Shown: piece after piece, positions 7,784-17,107 of the stretch
How positions within the stretch are numbered: position 1 is the first letter of the stretch
Layout: each line of letters begins with the position of its first letter
Source of the DNA: Dyadobacter endophyticus
GTDB taxonomy: Bacteria; Bacteroidota; Bacteroidia; Cytophagales; Spirosomataceae
Length of the DNA: 64,000 bases
Assembly: GCF_014641595.1 (NCBI RefSeq)
Contig: NZ_BMIA01000002.1
Location: 868,001-932,000, forward strand
Direction: 5' to 3'
The notes under the pieces: model-generated
Databases searched by the model: none
Seen by the model: the letters and a program-made list of their open reading frames with translations, nothing else
What the model was told of the DNA's origin: nothing
Program-made: the position numbers and the translations under genes

Positions 7784-10700
7784 CACTTTCTGGAATTTTT
7801 ATAAAACTGCAATGGCTCATTGAATGCCCCGATAACTATAAAAGGCTGGCCTCCGATATTCACCTGCACAGCCGATTTCACGTCGCCGGTTACGGATAAT
7901 CCTGTGTTAGATTGTTCCACGAACCGGAAGCCGTCTTTGCCATCGCCCGCGAAAAGACTACCGTAGTTGGCGTCCATACTGCCCAATTTGAGCCGGTTAT
8001 CCGTTTTGTTCCCCAAAAGAAGCAAGTCTTTCCGCCCGTCGTGGTCGAAGTCGCCGGTGAGGATCGTGCATACGGGCCCGAACTGTGCGCGGGCGGGCAT
8101 TGCGAATTTTTCAAACTGGCCGTTCCGATTCATAAAGCACAGGCTCCGAAGTTCGCGTGCTTCGAGTCTGCCGGCTTTGGCAAGCTCTGCGGCGGGGATA
8201 ATGTCGGGCATCGTTGCATTGGCATAGTCGCGGTAGAACGAAAACTTCTTGCGCATCGGGTAAATCTGATCGTTCAGTTCATCCCGGCTTACGAACGGAT
8301 AGGATTTACCTTGTACATAAAAGTTAAAAAATGGGTCAATGGAGCCATTCTTGTCAAAATCTGCGAAATACAGCTCCGCGGGCTCCTTTTCCGAGGCTTT
8401 GATCTGCGAGTTCTGTCCGAGGTTACCGGCCAGTATATCAGGCCTTCCGTCGCCGTCCAGATCTTCTATTTGAATGGTATTCCAAAAACCGCTCTCCTCG
8501 CTTTTGAAATAATCGGCTGTTTTGTCTTCAAAGTCCTTTCCATTATAGGTAAAAACCTTCACAGGCATCATTTCGCCCACAATCACTATTTCTGCTTTGC
8601 CATCACCATTCAAATCACCCCACTGGGCGTCGGTAACCATCCCGATTTTAAAAAACGGTGATTCACGCACTTCGAAACGGCCTTTTCCATCATTTACCAA
8701 TAAGAAAGACGCAGGTGATTCCGGGTAACGGCCAGGGATAATGCGGCCGCCCACGAACAGGTCGAGGTCGCTGTCTTTATCAAAATCAAATGGACGGACA
8801 CACGACTTACTGCTGGCCTTCATATTTGGTAGCGAGAGTACCGACAAGCTCAGCCCGCCCCTGCCGTCGCTAAGGTAAACCTCGTCTTGCAGCGACACGG
8901 TATTGGGCTCAAAAAGCGAGTAGCCGCCTTTCGCGATGTACAAATCATCAAAACCGTCACCGTTGGCGTCAAAAAATACAGCGGCCGAAATCGCGGACGT
9001 ATTCTCATCCCCGATCGCAAAACCGGGCATTTCGCGAAATGCGCCGTCTTTCTGTTGCAACCATATTTTCGCCTGCTTGTTCTGGTCGCCACTGACGAAA
9101 ATATCGTCCAGGCCATCCTTATTCAGATCACCTTTCGCCACCACGGGGCCTGTTTGCGAATACATCGAGAGCATCAGCGGCTGGCGTTTGAAATCATTTT
9201 CGCTGAACCCTTCGTGCTGGTAGGTAATGGCAGGGGTTTCTTTCTGGAATAGTGTCTTTGAAATGCGCTCCTTACCGGCTTTGTCAGTCTTTTTCCCGCT
9301 TTTTTCAACTACCAGCAGCTGATTCCCCTTCACATTCTCGAAAATCTGGGTAGTACCATCCGGCCATAGGATTTGTACTGTATCTGCTGCCGTCGCTTCT
9401 CCGAGCCCGAAATGCAGGCGCAATGGTGTGCATGAGAGATAACCGCGGTTCGGGCTCACCTCCTGGTATTGAAGTGCTCCTTTGGTCCTGAGATAAACCC
9501 TCGCCCCTATTCCACCTGCATTCGCGCCGTTCTGTTTCAGTTTCAATTGAAGCCAGTTGACATTCTTTGCCTCACTGGCCGTGTTTTGGTAGACAAATGC
9601 GGGTTCATTGATATTGTTTACAACCAGGTCAAGGTCGCCATCGTTGTCCAGGTCCGCGTACACGGCACCACTGGATACCGACGCATGTTCGAGTCCCCAG
9701 GGCTGCTGCATCTTCGAGAAGGTCAGGTCGCCGTTGTTTTTGAAAATATAGTTGGCCAACGCCGTGGAGGGCATTGCCTTCACGAGGTCCATCAATTGGA
9801 AAGGCTCTTTATCGACGGCCCTTTTAATCTTATAATCGCCCCAGTATTTTAAAAAATCCTTGTTGGTATAATCCCTCAGATAGCCGTTTGAAACAAACAG
9901 ATCCTTGAAACCGTCGTTATCGAAATCGGCGAAAAGCGGTGTCCAGCTCCAATCGGTGTTGGAAACGCCGGCATATTGCGCTATCTCACTGAATGTGCCG
10001 TCACCGTTGTTGAGCTGCAACATATTGCGCATGTATTGCTTTTGCAGATCCTGACGCACCATGAGCTCAAACGACTCATAGTTTTCCTGCAATTGAAGGA
10101 GCTTTTGCCGCTGGTTGTCCTCCGGCAACATGTCGAGCGACATAATGTCGGGTAGGCCGTCGTTGTTGAAATCGGCGATATCAATGCCCATCGAAAACTG
10201 CGCCAGATGCCGGAAAGACTGCCTGGTCACGTCCTTGAACGTGCCGTCGTGGTTGTTAATGTATAGGTAATCGGGCTCGTTGTAGTCGTTGGTCACATAA
10301 ATGTCCTGCCAGCCGTCCTGGTTCACGTCCGCAATGGCAATGCCCAGGCCGAATGTGAGGGGATACTGATGAATGCCGGCCTTTTGGGTGACTTCTACAA
10401 AATGATTTTTCTGGTTTTCAAAAAGCTTGTTGCCTGCGAGCTCGTCCGTCTGCGTACGGAACTTGGCAAGCTCCATATTGTCGATCTTCTTCGTGGTATG
10501 GTTGAGCAACATCATATCCAGATCGCCATCGTTGTCGTAATCGAAGAAAGCGGCCTGGGTGCTGTATGAGATATTGTCCAACCCATATTCCTTCGCCTGC
10601 TCGACGAACCTGAGGTTGCCCTGATTGATAAAAAGCTGGTTTTTACGGTCTTCGTCCTTCACTTTGCCCGAATAACAGATATGGATGTCAAGCAAGCCGT

Positions 10701-11097
10701 CGCCGTTTACATCGGCCATGGTCACGCCCGTTTTCCAGCCACCCTTCCTGCCTTCGAGTCCCTTACCCGCCGACGAAGTAATGTCTTTGAACTTCATCTT
10801 CTCCCCTTTCGCGCCCAGGTTTAGGTAGAGCTTGTTGGAACCCATATTCGACGTAAAAAACAGATCGTCGAAACCGTCACTATTGATATCGCCCACCGCT
10901 ACGCCACCGCCATTGTAATAATATTCGTAAGACATCACATTCTGATTCTCCGTTTCGCTGATGGGATTCACGAAATCGATCCCTGTCTGCTTGCCTTCGA
11001 GCAGGCGGAACAACCTGCTCTGCGCCTTGACGCTGGTGAAATGTAATGTCAGCAGTAAAATGGAAAGCAGGTAAAAGAGGCGACCCTTATGATTCAT
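7783..11097 (-). CDS. VCBS/FG-GAP repeat protein with ASPIC/UnbV domain (CRTAC1-like)
   Basis: An 1104-residue exported protein with a signal peptide ending near SVKAQ. It has two groups of FG-GAP/VCBS repeats with Ca-binding loops (NSDGFDDLFF, NGDGLLDIHI, YDNDGDLDMML, NQDGWQDIYV, DNDGDLDLVV; later NKDGLDDIFV, NGDGKAEIVIV, DGDGRPDILAG, DHDGRKDLLLL). Between them, around residues 515-605, sits an ASPIC/UnbV domain (GIGARVYLRTKG, RLHFGLGEA, ILWPDGT). Such propellers bind ligands or partners at the cell surface. It lies between SusD (after a strong hairpin) and the haloperoxidase, with which it shares a stop/start base. It is paralogous to the protein at 45654-49205. Confidence 0.9.
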   Translation of the reverse strand: MNHKGRLFYLLSILLLTLHFTSVKAQSRLFRLLEGKQTGIDFVNPISETENQNVMSYEYYYNGGGVAVGDINSDGFDDLFFTSNMGSNKLYLNLGAKGEKMKFKDITSSAGKGLEGRKGGWKTGVTMADVNGDGLLDIHICYSGKVKDEDRKNQLFINQGNLRFVEQAKEYGLDNISYSTQAAFFDYDNDGDLDMMLLNHTTKKIDNMELAKFRTQTDELAGNKLFENQKNHFVEVTQKAGIHQYPLTFGLGIAIADVNQDGWQDIYVTNDYNEPDYLYINNHDGTFKDVTRQSFRHLAQFSMGIDIADFNNDGLPDIMSLDMLPEDNQRQKLLQLQENYESFELMVRQDLQKQYMRNMLQLNNGDGTFSEIAQYAGVSNTDWSWTPLFADFDNDGFKDLFVSNGYLRDYTNKDFLKYWGDYKIKRAVDKEPFQLMDLVKAMPSTALANYIFKNNGDLTFSKMQQPWGLEHASVSSGAVYADLDNDGDLDLVVNNINEPAFVYQNTASEAKNVNWLQLKLKQNGANAGGIGARVYLRTKGALQYQEVSPNRGYLSCTPLRLHFGLGEATAADTVQILWPDGTTQIFENVKGNQLLVVEKSGKKTDKAGKERISKTLFQKETPAITYQHEGFSENDFKRQPLMLSMYSQTGPVVAKGDLNKDGLDDIFVSGDQNKQAKIWLQQKDGAFREMPGFAIGDENTSAISAAVFFDANGDGFDDLYIAKGGYSLFEPNTVSLQDEVYLSDGRGGLSLSVLSLPNMKASSKSCVRPFDFDKDSDLDLFVGGRIIPGRYPESPASFLLVNDGKGRFEVRESPFFKIGMVTDAQWGDLNGDGKAEIVIVGEMMPVKVFTYNGKDFEDKTADYFKSEESGFWNTIQIEDLDGDGRPDILAGNLGQNSQIKASEKEPAELYFADFDKNGSIDPFFNFYVQGKSYPFVSRDELNDQIYPMRKKFSFYRDYANATMPDIIPAAELAKAGRLEARELRSLCFMNRNGQFEKFAMPARAQFGPVCTILTGDFDHDGRKDLLLLGNKTDNRLKLGSMDANYGSLFAGDGKDGFRFVEQSNTGLSVTGDVKSAVQVNIGGQPFIVIGAFNEPLQFYKNSRK

Positions 11098-11189
11098 TGA
11101 TAGTGCAGTACCGATTTAGAGAGGAAGAATTACTGCTAAAATAAAAAACTCCAACCAAAAGTTGAAGTTAAGATTATGCCCTACAATAA

Positions 11190-11222
11190 AAAATTGGGAT
11201 GGCAGATTGCCATCCCAATTTT
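11190..11222 (-). terminator. 15-bp perfect hairpin between SusD and VCBS gene of locus 1
   Basis: Arms AAAATTGGGATGGCA and TGCCATCCCAATTTT pair perfectly around a 3-nt loop, directly after the SusD stop and followed on the minus strand by a T-rich run. The position and shape fit a rho-independent terminator or partial attenuator that lowers expression of the two genes downstream. Confidence 0.75.
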
Positions 11223-11244
11223 AAAAGACATTGCAGTTTAAATA

Positions 11245-12822
11245 TTAAAAGTTTGCAGCTTTCCCGGTATCCCACCACAGACGAGTAGCGATATCATCTT
11301 TCGCACCCGTACCCATTTTTGACACTGCATCCGCAACAGCAGCCGTATTACCAGTTCTTTCTGCATTAACAAACGGCATTCTTTTGATCCATTCGTTCGC
11401 CGTAATTACCCCCCAATCGCCATTGCTATCGTTTTTAGCCACAGGCGGAATTTTGGGATAACCTGTACGTCTGAAATCCACCCATGCCTCCTGCGTATTG
11501 GTGAAGGTATTCAGGTATTTCTGGGTAATGATCTTTTCCAGTTTCAACTCGTTCGAATCCGCATTGTTCCAGGCCACGGTGATGGTGGAAGCAGCAGTAA
11601 AGTTGTTGCGGGCGTCGATCGGATCCACATAGCTGATCGGCTTGCTGGTAGCATCGGCGAGGTAGGCATCTACGCCACCCGCTCCCCAATCGGCAAACGA
11701 CAGCTTGATACCTTCCTCATAGTTAGTTTTAGGATCACCGGCACCTGTCCAGCCTCTCAATCCGGCTTCGGCTTTCAGGAACGCTACTTCTGCTGCGGTG
11801 AAGTTCCTTCTGGTTTGGACAGTCTGGAAATCTTCACTCACTTTCGAGAAAGGAACGTGGTCCGCTTTTGCTTTAATATAAGCACCATTTCGAACACCTT
11901 TGTAAGGAACAGAAGGGTGATCCGCATACAAAGCCGCGTTGGTCATGGGGGCAAAATACTTGGAAATCCGGCCGTCTTTCAAGCCCACCAGAAACGATTC
12001 CATCACGGCGCCCATACGGGTATCATCCCATTCATAGCAAATCTGGGCAACAGGTATCTTATTACCATTCAATGAATTGATAAAGTTATCAGCATTGGTG
12101 GTAATCAAACCGGCAGGGTCGGCTAATGCTTTTTCACCCTGGGTTTTGGCCATGGCGGGATCCACTTTTGAAATACGCATAGCCAATCTCAGACGCAACG
12201 AGTTCACCAGTTTCTGCCACCGAGGAATGCTACCACCATACTGTGACGGATCGAATTTTTTGTACCCAGTATACTCCTTATTAGCGTTAAAATCTGTCTG
12301 GATAGAATCAAGCTGTTTGAAGAAAAGCGGATAAAGGTCCGACTCCTTGTCATACGCGATGGAGTTGGCCGTGGTACCATACTGCGAATAAATAACCGGC
12401 CCGTGTACACCTGTCAATTTGGATACAGCGAAAATACGGATCAACTTGGCCCAGGTCGCAAACATGGGCAGATTGTTGTCTTTGGCCAGCTGGATCACCT
12501 GTTTCGAGGGTGACATAACACTGCCATACACACGGTTCCAATAGGTATTCCAACGGATATAGTAAGTAGTGTTATTTACGTTACCCACAAAGTCCGTCGG
12601 CGTACCCATGTACCCCATCCAGTTATCGGAACAAAGGTCCTCTTCGATCTGGTGACCGTTGAGGTTGAAGATCATATTCGAAAAAGGGGAGCCTACGAGG
12701 TTAAAGTCCTGCTTGAGAAGCTCGTCTGAAATCTGATACGGATTCTGGTTTGTCTCAATAAAATTATCAGTACAAGCCGCGAATGCGATCAGGGTTACCA
12801 ATGCTATTACTATTTTTTTCAT
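11245..12822 (-). CDS. SusD/RagB-like outer-membrane lipoprotein (SusD-like 2 type), locus 1
   Basis: A 525-residue lipoprotein. The lipobox is LIAFAAC with Cys at about residue 17, followed by TDNFIETNQNPY. The sequence TNQNP, the all-helical body and the long C-terminal half (FTNTQEAWVDFRRTGYP) fit the SusD/RagB nutrient-binding family of the PF12771 (SusD-like 2) type. It acts on the cell surface as the lid of the adjacent SusC channel. It starts 19 nt after the SusC stop. Substrate not predictable. Confidence 0.92.
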   Translation of the reverse strand: MKKIVIALVTLIAFAACTDNFIETNQNPYQISDELLKQDFNLVGSPFSNMIFNLNGHQIEEDLCSDNWMGYMGTPTDFVGNVNNTTYYIRWNTYWNRVYGSVMSPSKQVIQLAKDNNLPMFATWAKLIRIFAVSKLTGVHGPVIYSQYGTTANSIAYDKESDLYPLFFKQLDSIQTDFNANKEYTGYKKFDPSQYGGSIPRWQKLVNSLRLRLAMRISKVDPAMAKTQGEKALADPAGLITTNADNFINSLNGNKIPVAQICYEWDDTRMGAVMESFLVGLKDGRISKYFAPMTNAALYADHPSVPYKGVRNGAYIKAKADHVPFSKVSEDFQTVQTRRNFTAAEVAFLKAEAGLRGWTGAGDPKTNYEEGIKLSFADWGAGGVDAYLADATSKPISYVDPIDARNNFTAASTITVAWNNADSNELKLEKIITQKYLNTFTNTQEAWVDFRRTGYPKIPPVAKNDSNGDWGVITANEWIKRMPFVNAERTGNTAAVADAVSKMGTGAKDDIATRLWWDTGKAANF

Positions 12823-12841
12823 GTCAATAACTTTAGAGTTT

Positions 12842-15800
12842 TTAGAAAGAAACCTTCAGGTTCAACCCGTAAGATCTTGTAGATGGCAAACCAAACACGT
12901 CGGTCGATTGCAAACTGTTGTTGGTACTCATAGCTTGCTCAGGATCGAAAGGCGCTTTTTTGTAGAAGAAGAACAAGTTCCTTCCTACGAAAGAAATAGA
13001 AGCATCTTTAAACACGGTGCCTTTGCTCTTAAAGTTGTAGCCCAGAACCAGCTGGCCTAACCTCACATTTGTTCTTGAATACACATAAGGTTCCATGATC
13101 TTGTTTCTGTCGCCCACAGCAGAGTAATAAGTGTAAGGGGCAATAGAAGTAACGGCTGTTCCCTCGGGTGTAACCGCATTGATAGAAACTGACCCCGCAT
13201 CCCTTGCTTTCGCTGTTTCTTCACTCACACCATAGGAATCCAGGAATGCTTGCGTTTTGGAGAATGCAACCCCACCGAATTTACCGTTTACGAGCACGCT
13301 CGCAAAGAAGTTACGATAGTTAAAATTGTTACTCCATCCGAGCAAAAGCTTAGGGTTTACGTTACCCACTTTGGTTTGCGTAGCCGCCTTGGTTGGAACG
13401 CCGTTTTTATCCAGGAGGATCTGCCCTGCGTCGTTGCGTGCGAAATGATAAATAAAAACGTCATTGAATGAACCACCCGCTTTGATGATCGATGCAAAAC
13501 CCTCGTCGTCGCCGCCCACCTGATAGTTAGGATTTGATGCAATCAGCTCTACGATTTTGTTTTTGTTCTGAGAGGCGTTAATCGTCGTATTCCAGCTGAA
13601 ATGATCCGTACGGAAAGGCTCCGCATTAAGCGTAAGCTCAAATCCGCTGTTTTCAATCCTTCCCGCATTCACATAATAGGTTGTATAGCCCGAGCCCGAA
13701 GGTGCTGCCAGTGAAAGGAACTGGTTGGTGCTGACGCCATTGTAATAGGTAAAGTCAAGTCCCAACTTGTTGTGGAAGAACTTCGATTCCAGACCGTACT
13801 CATTGGCTACGATTTTTTCAGGCTTCAAATTCGTAAAAGGTACCTGCGTAGGTCTGTTGATACCACCGATACCGCTTGGGCCACCGGCGCCGCCGATCGT
13901 ACTCAATGGAAGAACCCTGTTATAAGGCACTTCGTTAGCCGTTTGCGAGAACGATGCCCGTACTTTCAGCAGTGAAATCGCCTGGGGCAAATCAAACATC
14001 TGGCTGATCACAGCAGATCCACCGATGGATGGGTAGAAGTAAGACTGGTTACCGGTAAGGGCCAGTGTAGAAGCCCAGTCGTTACGTCCAGCCAGATCCA
14101 GGAAAAGGTAATCTCTGAACCCGAGAGACAAGTTGGCAAATGCACCTTGCTTGATGGTATTGCTATAATTCGGGTGGTTATTGAAAATCACGTTGTAAGG
14201 CATGTTCGAAAACGTGAATACATTGGGATACTGCAACGATACCGTTCCGTTGTTCACGGTCATTCCATCGTAGTATTTGTTTTTCTGGTAACTAAGACCC
14301 GCCAATGCATTCAAACTGAAATCACCCAGGCTCTTGTTATACGTAAGAATACCATCCGTATATATGGACTGATCTGTATATTTGGCGTAGTTCCAAGTGC
14401 CGTTCGGGCTTACACTTACGGAGTTTCCACCTGCCGCGTAGCGCTTGTCGTCCAACACATCGTTATAGTCAATGTTAGCCCTCACCTCAAATCTAAGATT
14501 CTCTACAATATCGTACGCGAGCTTTACATTGGCGATGAGTCTTTTGTAGGACTGCAGTTTTGGGTCCTTGTAAAGTTCCCAGTACGGGTTGTTCTGCTTC
14601 TCTTCGGTGGAATACCAGTTCATTTTGTCCATATTCCGCTCCTTATTAAACACCGCGTAATTGTCTTTGTAGCTTTGGAAGTCGCGGTCCCTGGCGAACA
14701 GGTACAAACCGGTCAACGGGTTGTTGTAGTAGCCCGCACCCGGACGGTTCTTAGAGACTTCCGAAGACAGGATTACACCAGAGCTGATGGTGATCTTGTC
14801 TTTCAGCATTTTGGTGCTTTGTCTGAACGAGAAGTTGTTTTTCCGGTAGGTATTGGTTGGCATGATACCTTTGGAAGAAACATTTGCATAGGAGAAATAA
14901 ACATTCGTTTTCGCGTTCCCGCCTGTGATAGCCACCGAGTTGGTAAAGGTAGCACCGGTCTGGAAGAAGTCTTTGATGTAATCTTTCTGATAATTGCTTC
15001 CTTTAACCTCCGCAGTTCCGGTGGGAGTCCAGCTGTAATCGCCGCCCACAGTTCCATAGCGAAACTGAAAATCGGGAAGACCGGATACTTTTTCTAAAAC
15101 GGCGCTCGAGTTGAAATCCACGGACAGCTTGCCTTCCTTACCCTTTTTAGTAGTAATCAAAATTACACCATTGGCTCCCTGGCTACCATAAAGGATAGAA
15201 GCGTTAGCCCCCCTCAATATGCTGATACTTTCGATATCATTAGGGTTAATCGAGGAAAGACCGTCTCCACCGTCCGTTCCACCATAAGAACCCGGTTGGC
15301 CGCCTTTGTTGTTAACCATCGGAATACCATCGATTACATAAAGTGCCTCACTCGACCCCTGCAGCGATTTGTTCCCCCTAAGTACAGCCCTGGTAGAACC
15401 ACCTGCACCTGAGCTACTCACTTTGATATCGATACCCGCTGCCTTACCATTCAGCGCGTCGACGAAGTTGGTGTTCGCCGCTTGCCGCAATTCTTGTCCT
15501 CCGATTTGCTGCGTAGCATAGGTCAACGCCTTCTTGTCACGCTGGATACCCAAAGCTGTTACGACAACCTCTGCAAGATTGGCAGCATCGGGTAGCATTT
15601 TTACGTCCATCGAGGTGCGGCCGCCCACAGTCAGTTCTTGCTTTACATAACCAATGGAGCTGAACATGAGAATATCGCTGTCCTTCAAACTTGATAGTGA
15701 GAATTTACCCTCCGCATCCGCGGTCGTTCCTTTTGTTGTGCCTTTCACCGTCACTGAGACACCAGGCAGGCCCTGGTCTTTTTCATCTGTTATCTTGCCG

Positions 15801-15904
15801 GTTACTGTCCTTTCCTGAGCAGAGGCGGATAACGATGTTAAAAGCAAAATAAGCCCGAGCGGGATCATTCCTTTCCCTAAGGCTTTAAGTAATTTTTCTT
15901 TCAT
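12842..15904 (-). CDS. SusC/RagA-type TonB-dependent outer-membrane receptor, locus 1
   Basis: A 1020-residue protein. It has a signal peptide (GLILLLTSLSASAQ), then a CarboxypepD-regulatory-like domain (VTGKITDEKDQGLPGVSV, residues about 33-110), a plug (LAEVVVTALGI, then ALYVIDGIPM and NPNDIESISILRGANASILYG) and a 22-strand type barrel ending in RSYGLNLKVSF. It imports a ligand across the outer membrane using TonB energy, with SusD as lid. It is the first gene of the locus 1 operon. The 700-bp leader upstream contains a decayed SusC start. Confidence 0.95.
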   Translation of the reverse strand: MKEKLLKALGKGMIPLGLILLLTSLSASAQERTVTGKITDEKDQGLPGVSVTVKGTTKGTTADAEGKFSLSSLKDSDILMFSSIGYVKQELTVGGRTSMDVKMLPDAANLAEVVVTALGIQRDKKALTYATQQIGGQELRQAANTNFVDALNGKAAGIDIKVSSSGAGGSTRAVLRGNKSLQGSSEALYVIDGIPMVNNKGGQPGSYGGTDGGDGLSSINPNDIESISILRGANASILYGSQGANGVILITTKKGKEGKLSVDFNSSAVLEKVSGLPDFQFRYGTVGGDYSWTPTGTAEVKGSNYQKDYIKDFFQTGATFTNSVAITGGNAKTNVYFSYANVSSKGIMPTNTYRKNNFSFRQSTKMLKDKITISSGVILSSEVSKNRPGAGYYNNPLTGLYLFARDRDFQSYKDNYAVFNKERNMDKMNWYSTEEKQNNPYWELYKDPKLQSYKRLIANVKLAYDIVENLRFEVRANIDYNDVLDDKRYAAGGNSVSVSPNGTWNYAKYTDQSIYTDGILTYNKSLGDFSLNALAGLSYQKNKYYDGMTVNNGTVSLQYPNVFTFSNMPYNVIFNNHPNYSNTIKQGAFANLSLGFRDYLFLDLAGRNDWASTLALTGNQSYFYPSIGGSAVISQMFDLPQAISLLKVRASFSQTANEVPYNRVLPLSTIGGAGGPSGIGGINRPTQVPFTNLKPEKIVANEYGLESKFFHNKLGLDFTYYNGVSTNQFLSLAAPSGSGYTTYYVNAGRIENSGFELTLNAEPFRTDHFSWNTTINASQNKNKIVELIASNPNYQVGGDDEGFASIIKAGGSFNDVFIYHFARNDAGQILLDKNGVPTKAATQTKVGNVNPKLLLGWSNNFNYRNFFASVLVNGKFGGVAFSKTQAFLDSYGVSEETAKARDAGSVSINAVTPEGTAVTSIAPYTYYSAVGDRNKIMEPYVYSRTNVRLGQLVLGYNFKSKGTVFKDASISFVGRNLFFFYKKAPFDPEQAMSTNNSLQSTDVFGLPSTRSYGLNLKVSF

Positions 15905-16097
15905 AATTTAACAAATTAGTAAATTAAAAATTGGTTAAAATTGGTATCGACCGAATAACTGCTAAGCAATTATCCGAGCACAGCAAATATCCTAAAATAT
16001 CGATAATTAACTATTGATAATTAAAAAATTTTAAAAACCAGCGGATTTATTTACTCCGATACCGGCATTTTGGATGTGTAGCCGACCAGCGGCAAGG

Positions 16098-16247
16098 TCA
16101 TGTTCCGGCATCGTTGGCCCCGGGAAGCCCGACACCACCGTCCTCGCTCACTCTCCCTATGACCTTTCGGTACCGGGTGTGAAATGTGTTAATAGATAGC
16201 ACCGCAGACTGAGGCGTCGACAGCACAAACTGAAAGGTTCTGCGCAT
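16098..16247 (-). pseudogene. decayed 5' end of a SusC-like gene (49-aa frame)
   Basis: An ATG at 16247 opens a 49-codon frame ending in TGA at 16098. Its C-terminal part reads VIGRVSEDGGVGLPGAN, which matches the opening strand of the CarboxypepD-like domain that starts nearly every SusC (compare VTGKITDEKDQGLPGVS in the neighbouring SusC). The preceding residues (FQFVLSTPQSAVLSINTF) have the place and rough pattern of a damaged signal peptide. The frame stops right after GLPGAND, where a full receptor would continue for some 1000 residues. It is either the remnant of a lost paralogue or a small leader gene kept upstream of SusC. Confidence 0.6.
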
Positions 16248-16459
16248 AGATACGTTGGGTTTATTTGGATTTCGTAGAAATTTAAATCTATTAACTCAGA
16301 TAAGCAATTTATTCGGCCGATTTTAATTGCACTAAACTAATATTCCACTTGTAGCGCATTTAAAAGTATTTAAAACATGTATTTCACATCATGGTGAAAT
16401 ATTATTTGTTCAAAATACAATTATAAAAACACATAGGATTTGGTTGCGTGCTCGAAACA

Positions 16460-16467
16460 CAAATGTA
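16460..16467 (-). promoter_or_regulatory. candidate -7 box TACATTTG
   Basis: An exact TAnnTTTG match on the minus strand, with no clear -33 element. If used, the transcript would include the SusC relic in a leader of about 550 nt before SusC. Confidence 0.3.
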
Positions 16468-16616
16468 TATTCGGCGTTTTTACTTTTTCACGAACCATCT
16501 TGGAAGAGCGTAACAAAATCTACAAAAGGCGAGAATTACCACGACAAAAAAGTACTACGCAGCGACGGTGACACCGGACGCCAACTAGTATAAAAGTAAG
16601 ATTGGAAATAGAGAAG

Positions 16617-17030
16617 CTACTCGTATTTGCGCCACGCGCCGAGGATCGCACCCGTGAGTGAATATACGATCACGCTTACGCCGCCATTGATGAGCGACAG
16701 GGCCAATGCTCTCATCGAAAACATGTCTTTGACGATCGTTTCAAACAATACGAAGACGATGCCGAACAAAAGCCCGATGAGAAAGCCCATGACCAGTGAC
16801 TTGACAGGGACTTTGGTGAATATCCAGGCCATGGTGTAGGCCATGAAGGAAGTGGAGACAATGCTGGCAAGGTAAGGGACCGGACTGGTGGCCGACTTGA
16901 TCTGCTCCATCGTGAAGCCATTCAAAGCCATCCATTGTTCTGAAAAAATGCCGTACCACAACGCTGGTACTATCTGACCTATCACTACACATACTAGCAC
17001 GGCCCAAAGATTGACAGATTGTTTTCTCAT
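16617..17030 (-). CDS. DUF1761-like four-helix membrane protein
   Basis: A 137-residue integral membrane protein. Four hydrophobic helices are visible: residues about 8-27 (LWAVLVCVVIGQIVPALWYGIF), 50-68, 76-98 (LVMGFLIGLLFGIVFVLFETIV) and 108-130. The N-terminal 'NLWAVLV...LWYG.FS..W' pattern is that of DUF1761 proteins. Function unknown. Single gene. Confidence 0.7.
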   Translation of the reverse strand: MRKQSVNLWAVLVCVVIGQIVPALWYGIFSEQWMALNGFTMEQIKSATSPVPYLASIVSTSFMAYTMAWIFTKVPVKSLVMGFLIGLLFGIVFVLFETIVKDMFSMRALALSLINGGVSVIVYSLTGAILGAWRKYE

Positions 17031-17107
17031 TGTATTGAGTATTTTATTCAGTCATCGAAAGGTACTCCCAGCCCAAATATAAGAGGTTTCAGATATAATT
17101 GTGCTTT

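Larger units (their letters stand above)
15905..16616. other. 712-bp intergenic region upstream of locus 1 SusC
   Basis: Mostly AT-rich, with a more GC-rich island at about 16080-16250 that codes for a SusC-like N-terminal relic on the minus strand. A TAnnTTTG box (TACATTTG, minus strand) lies at 16460-16467. No RNA gene was recognised. Confidence 0.7.

Noticed and set aside
6737..7804. 355-codon plus-strand frame opposite the haloperoxidase
   Set aside because: The minus strand has all three vanadate/phosphate motifs; the frame is a shadow.
14147..15097. 316-codon plus-strand frame opposite locus 1 SusC
   Set aside because: Same reason; the minus-strand SusC motifs are continuous through it.
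16081..16260. GC-rich island in an AT-rich spacer read as a structured RNA (SRP or RNase P RNA)
   Set aside because: The conserved cores of these RNAs are absent, and the island is explained by the SusC-like coding relic.
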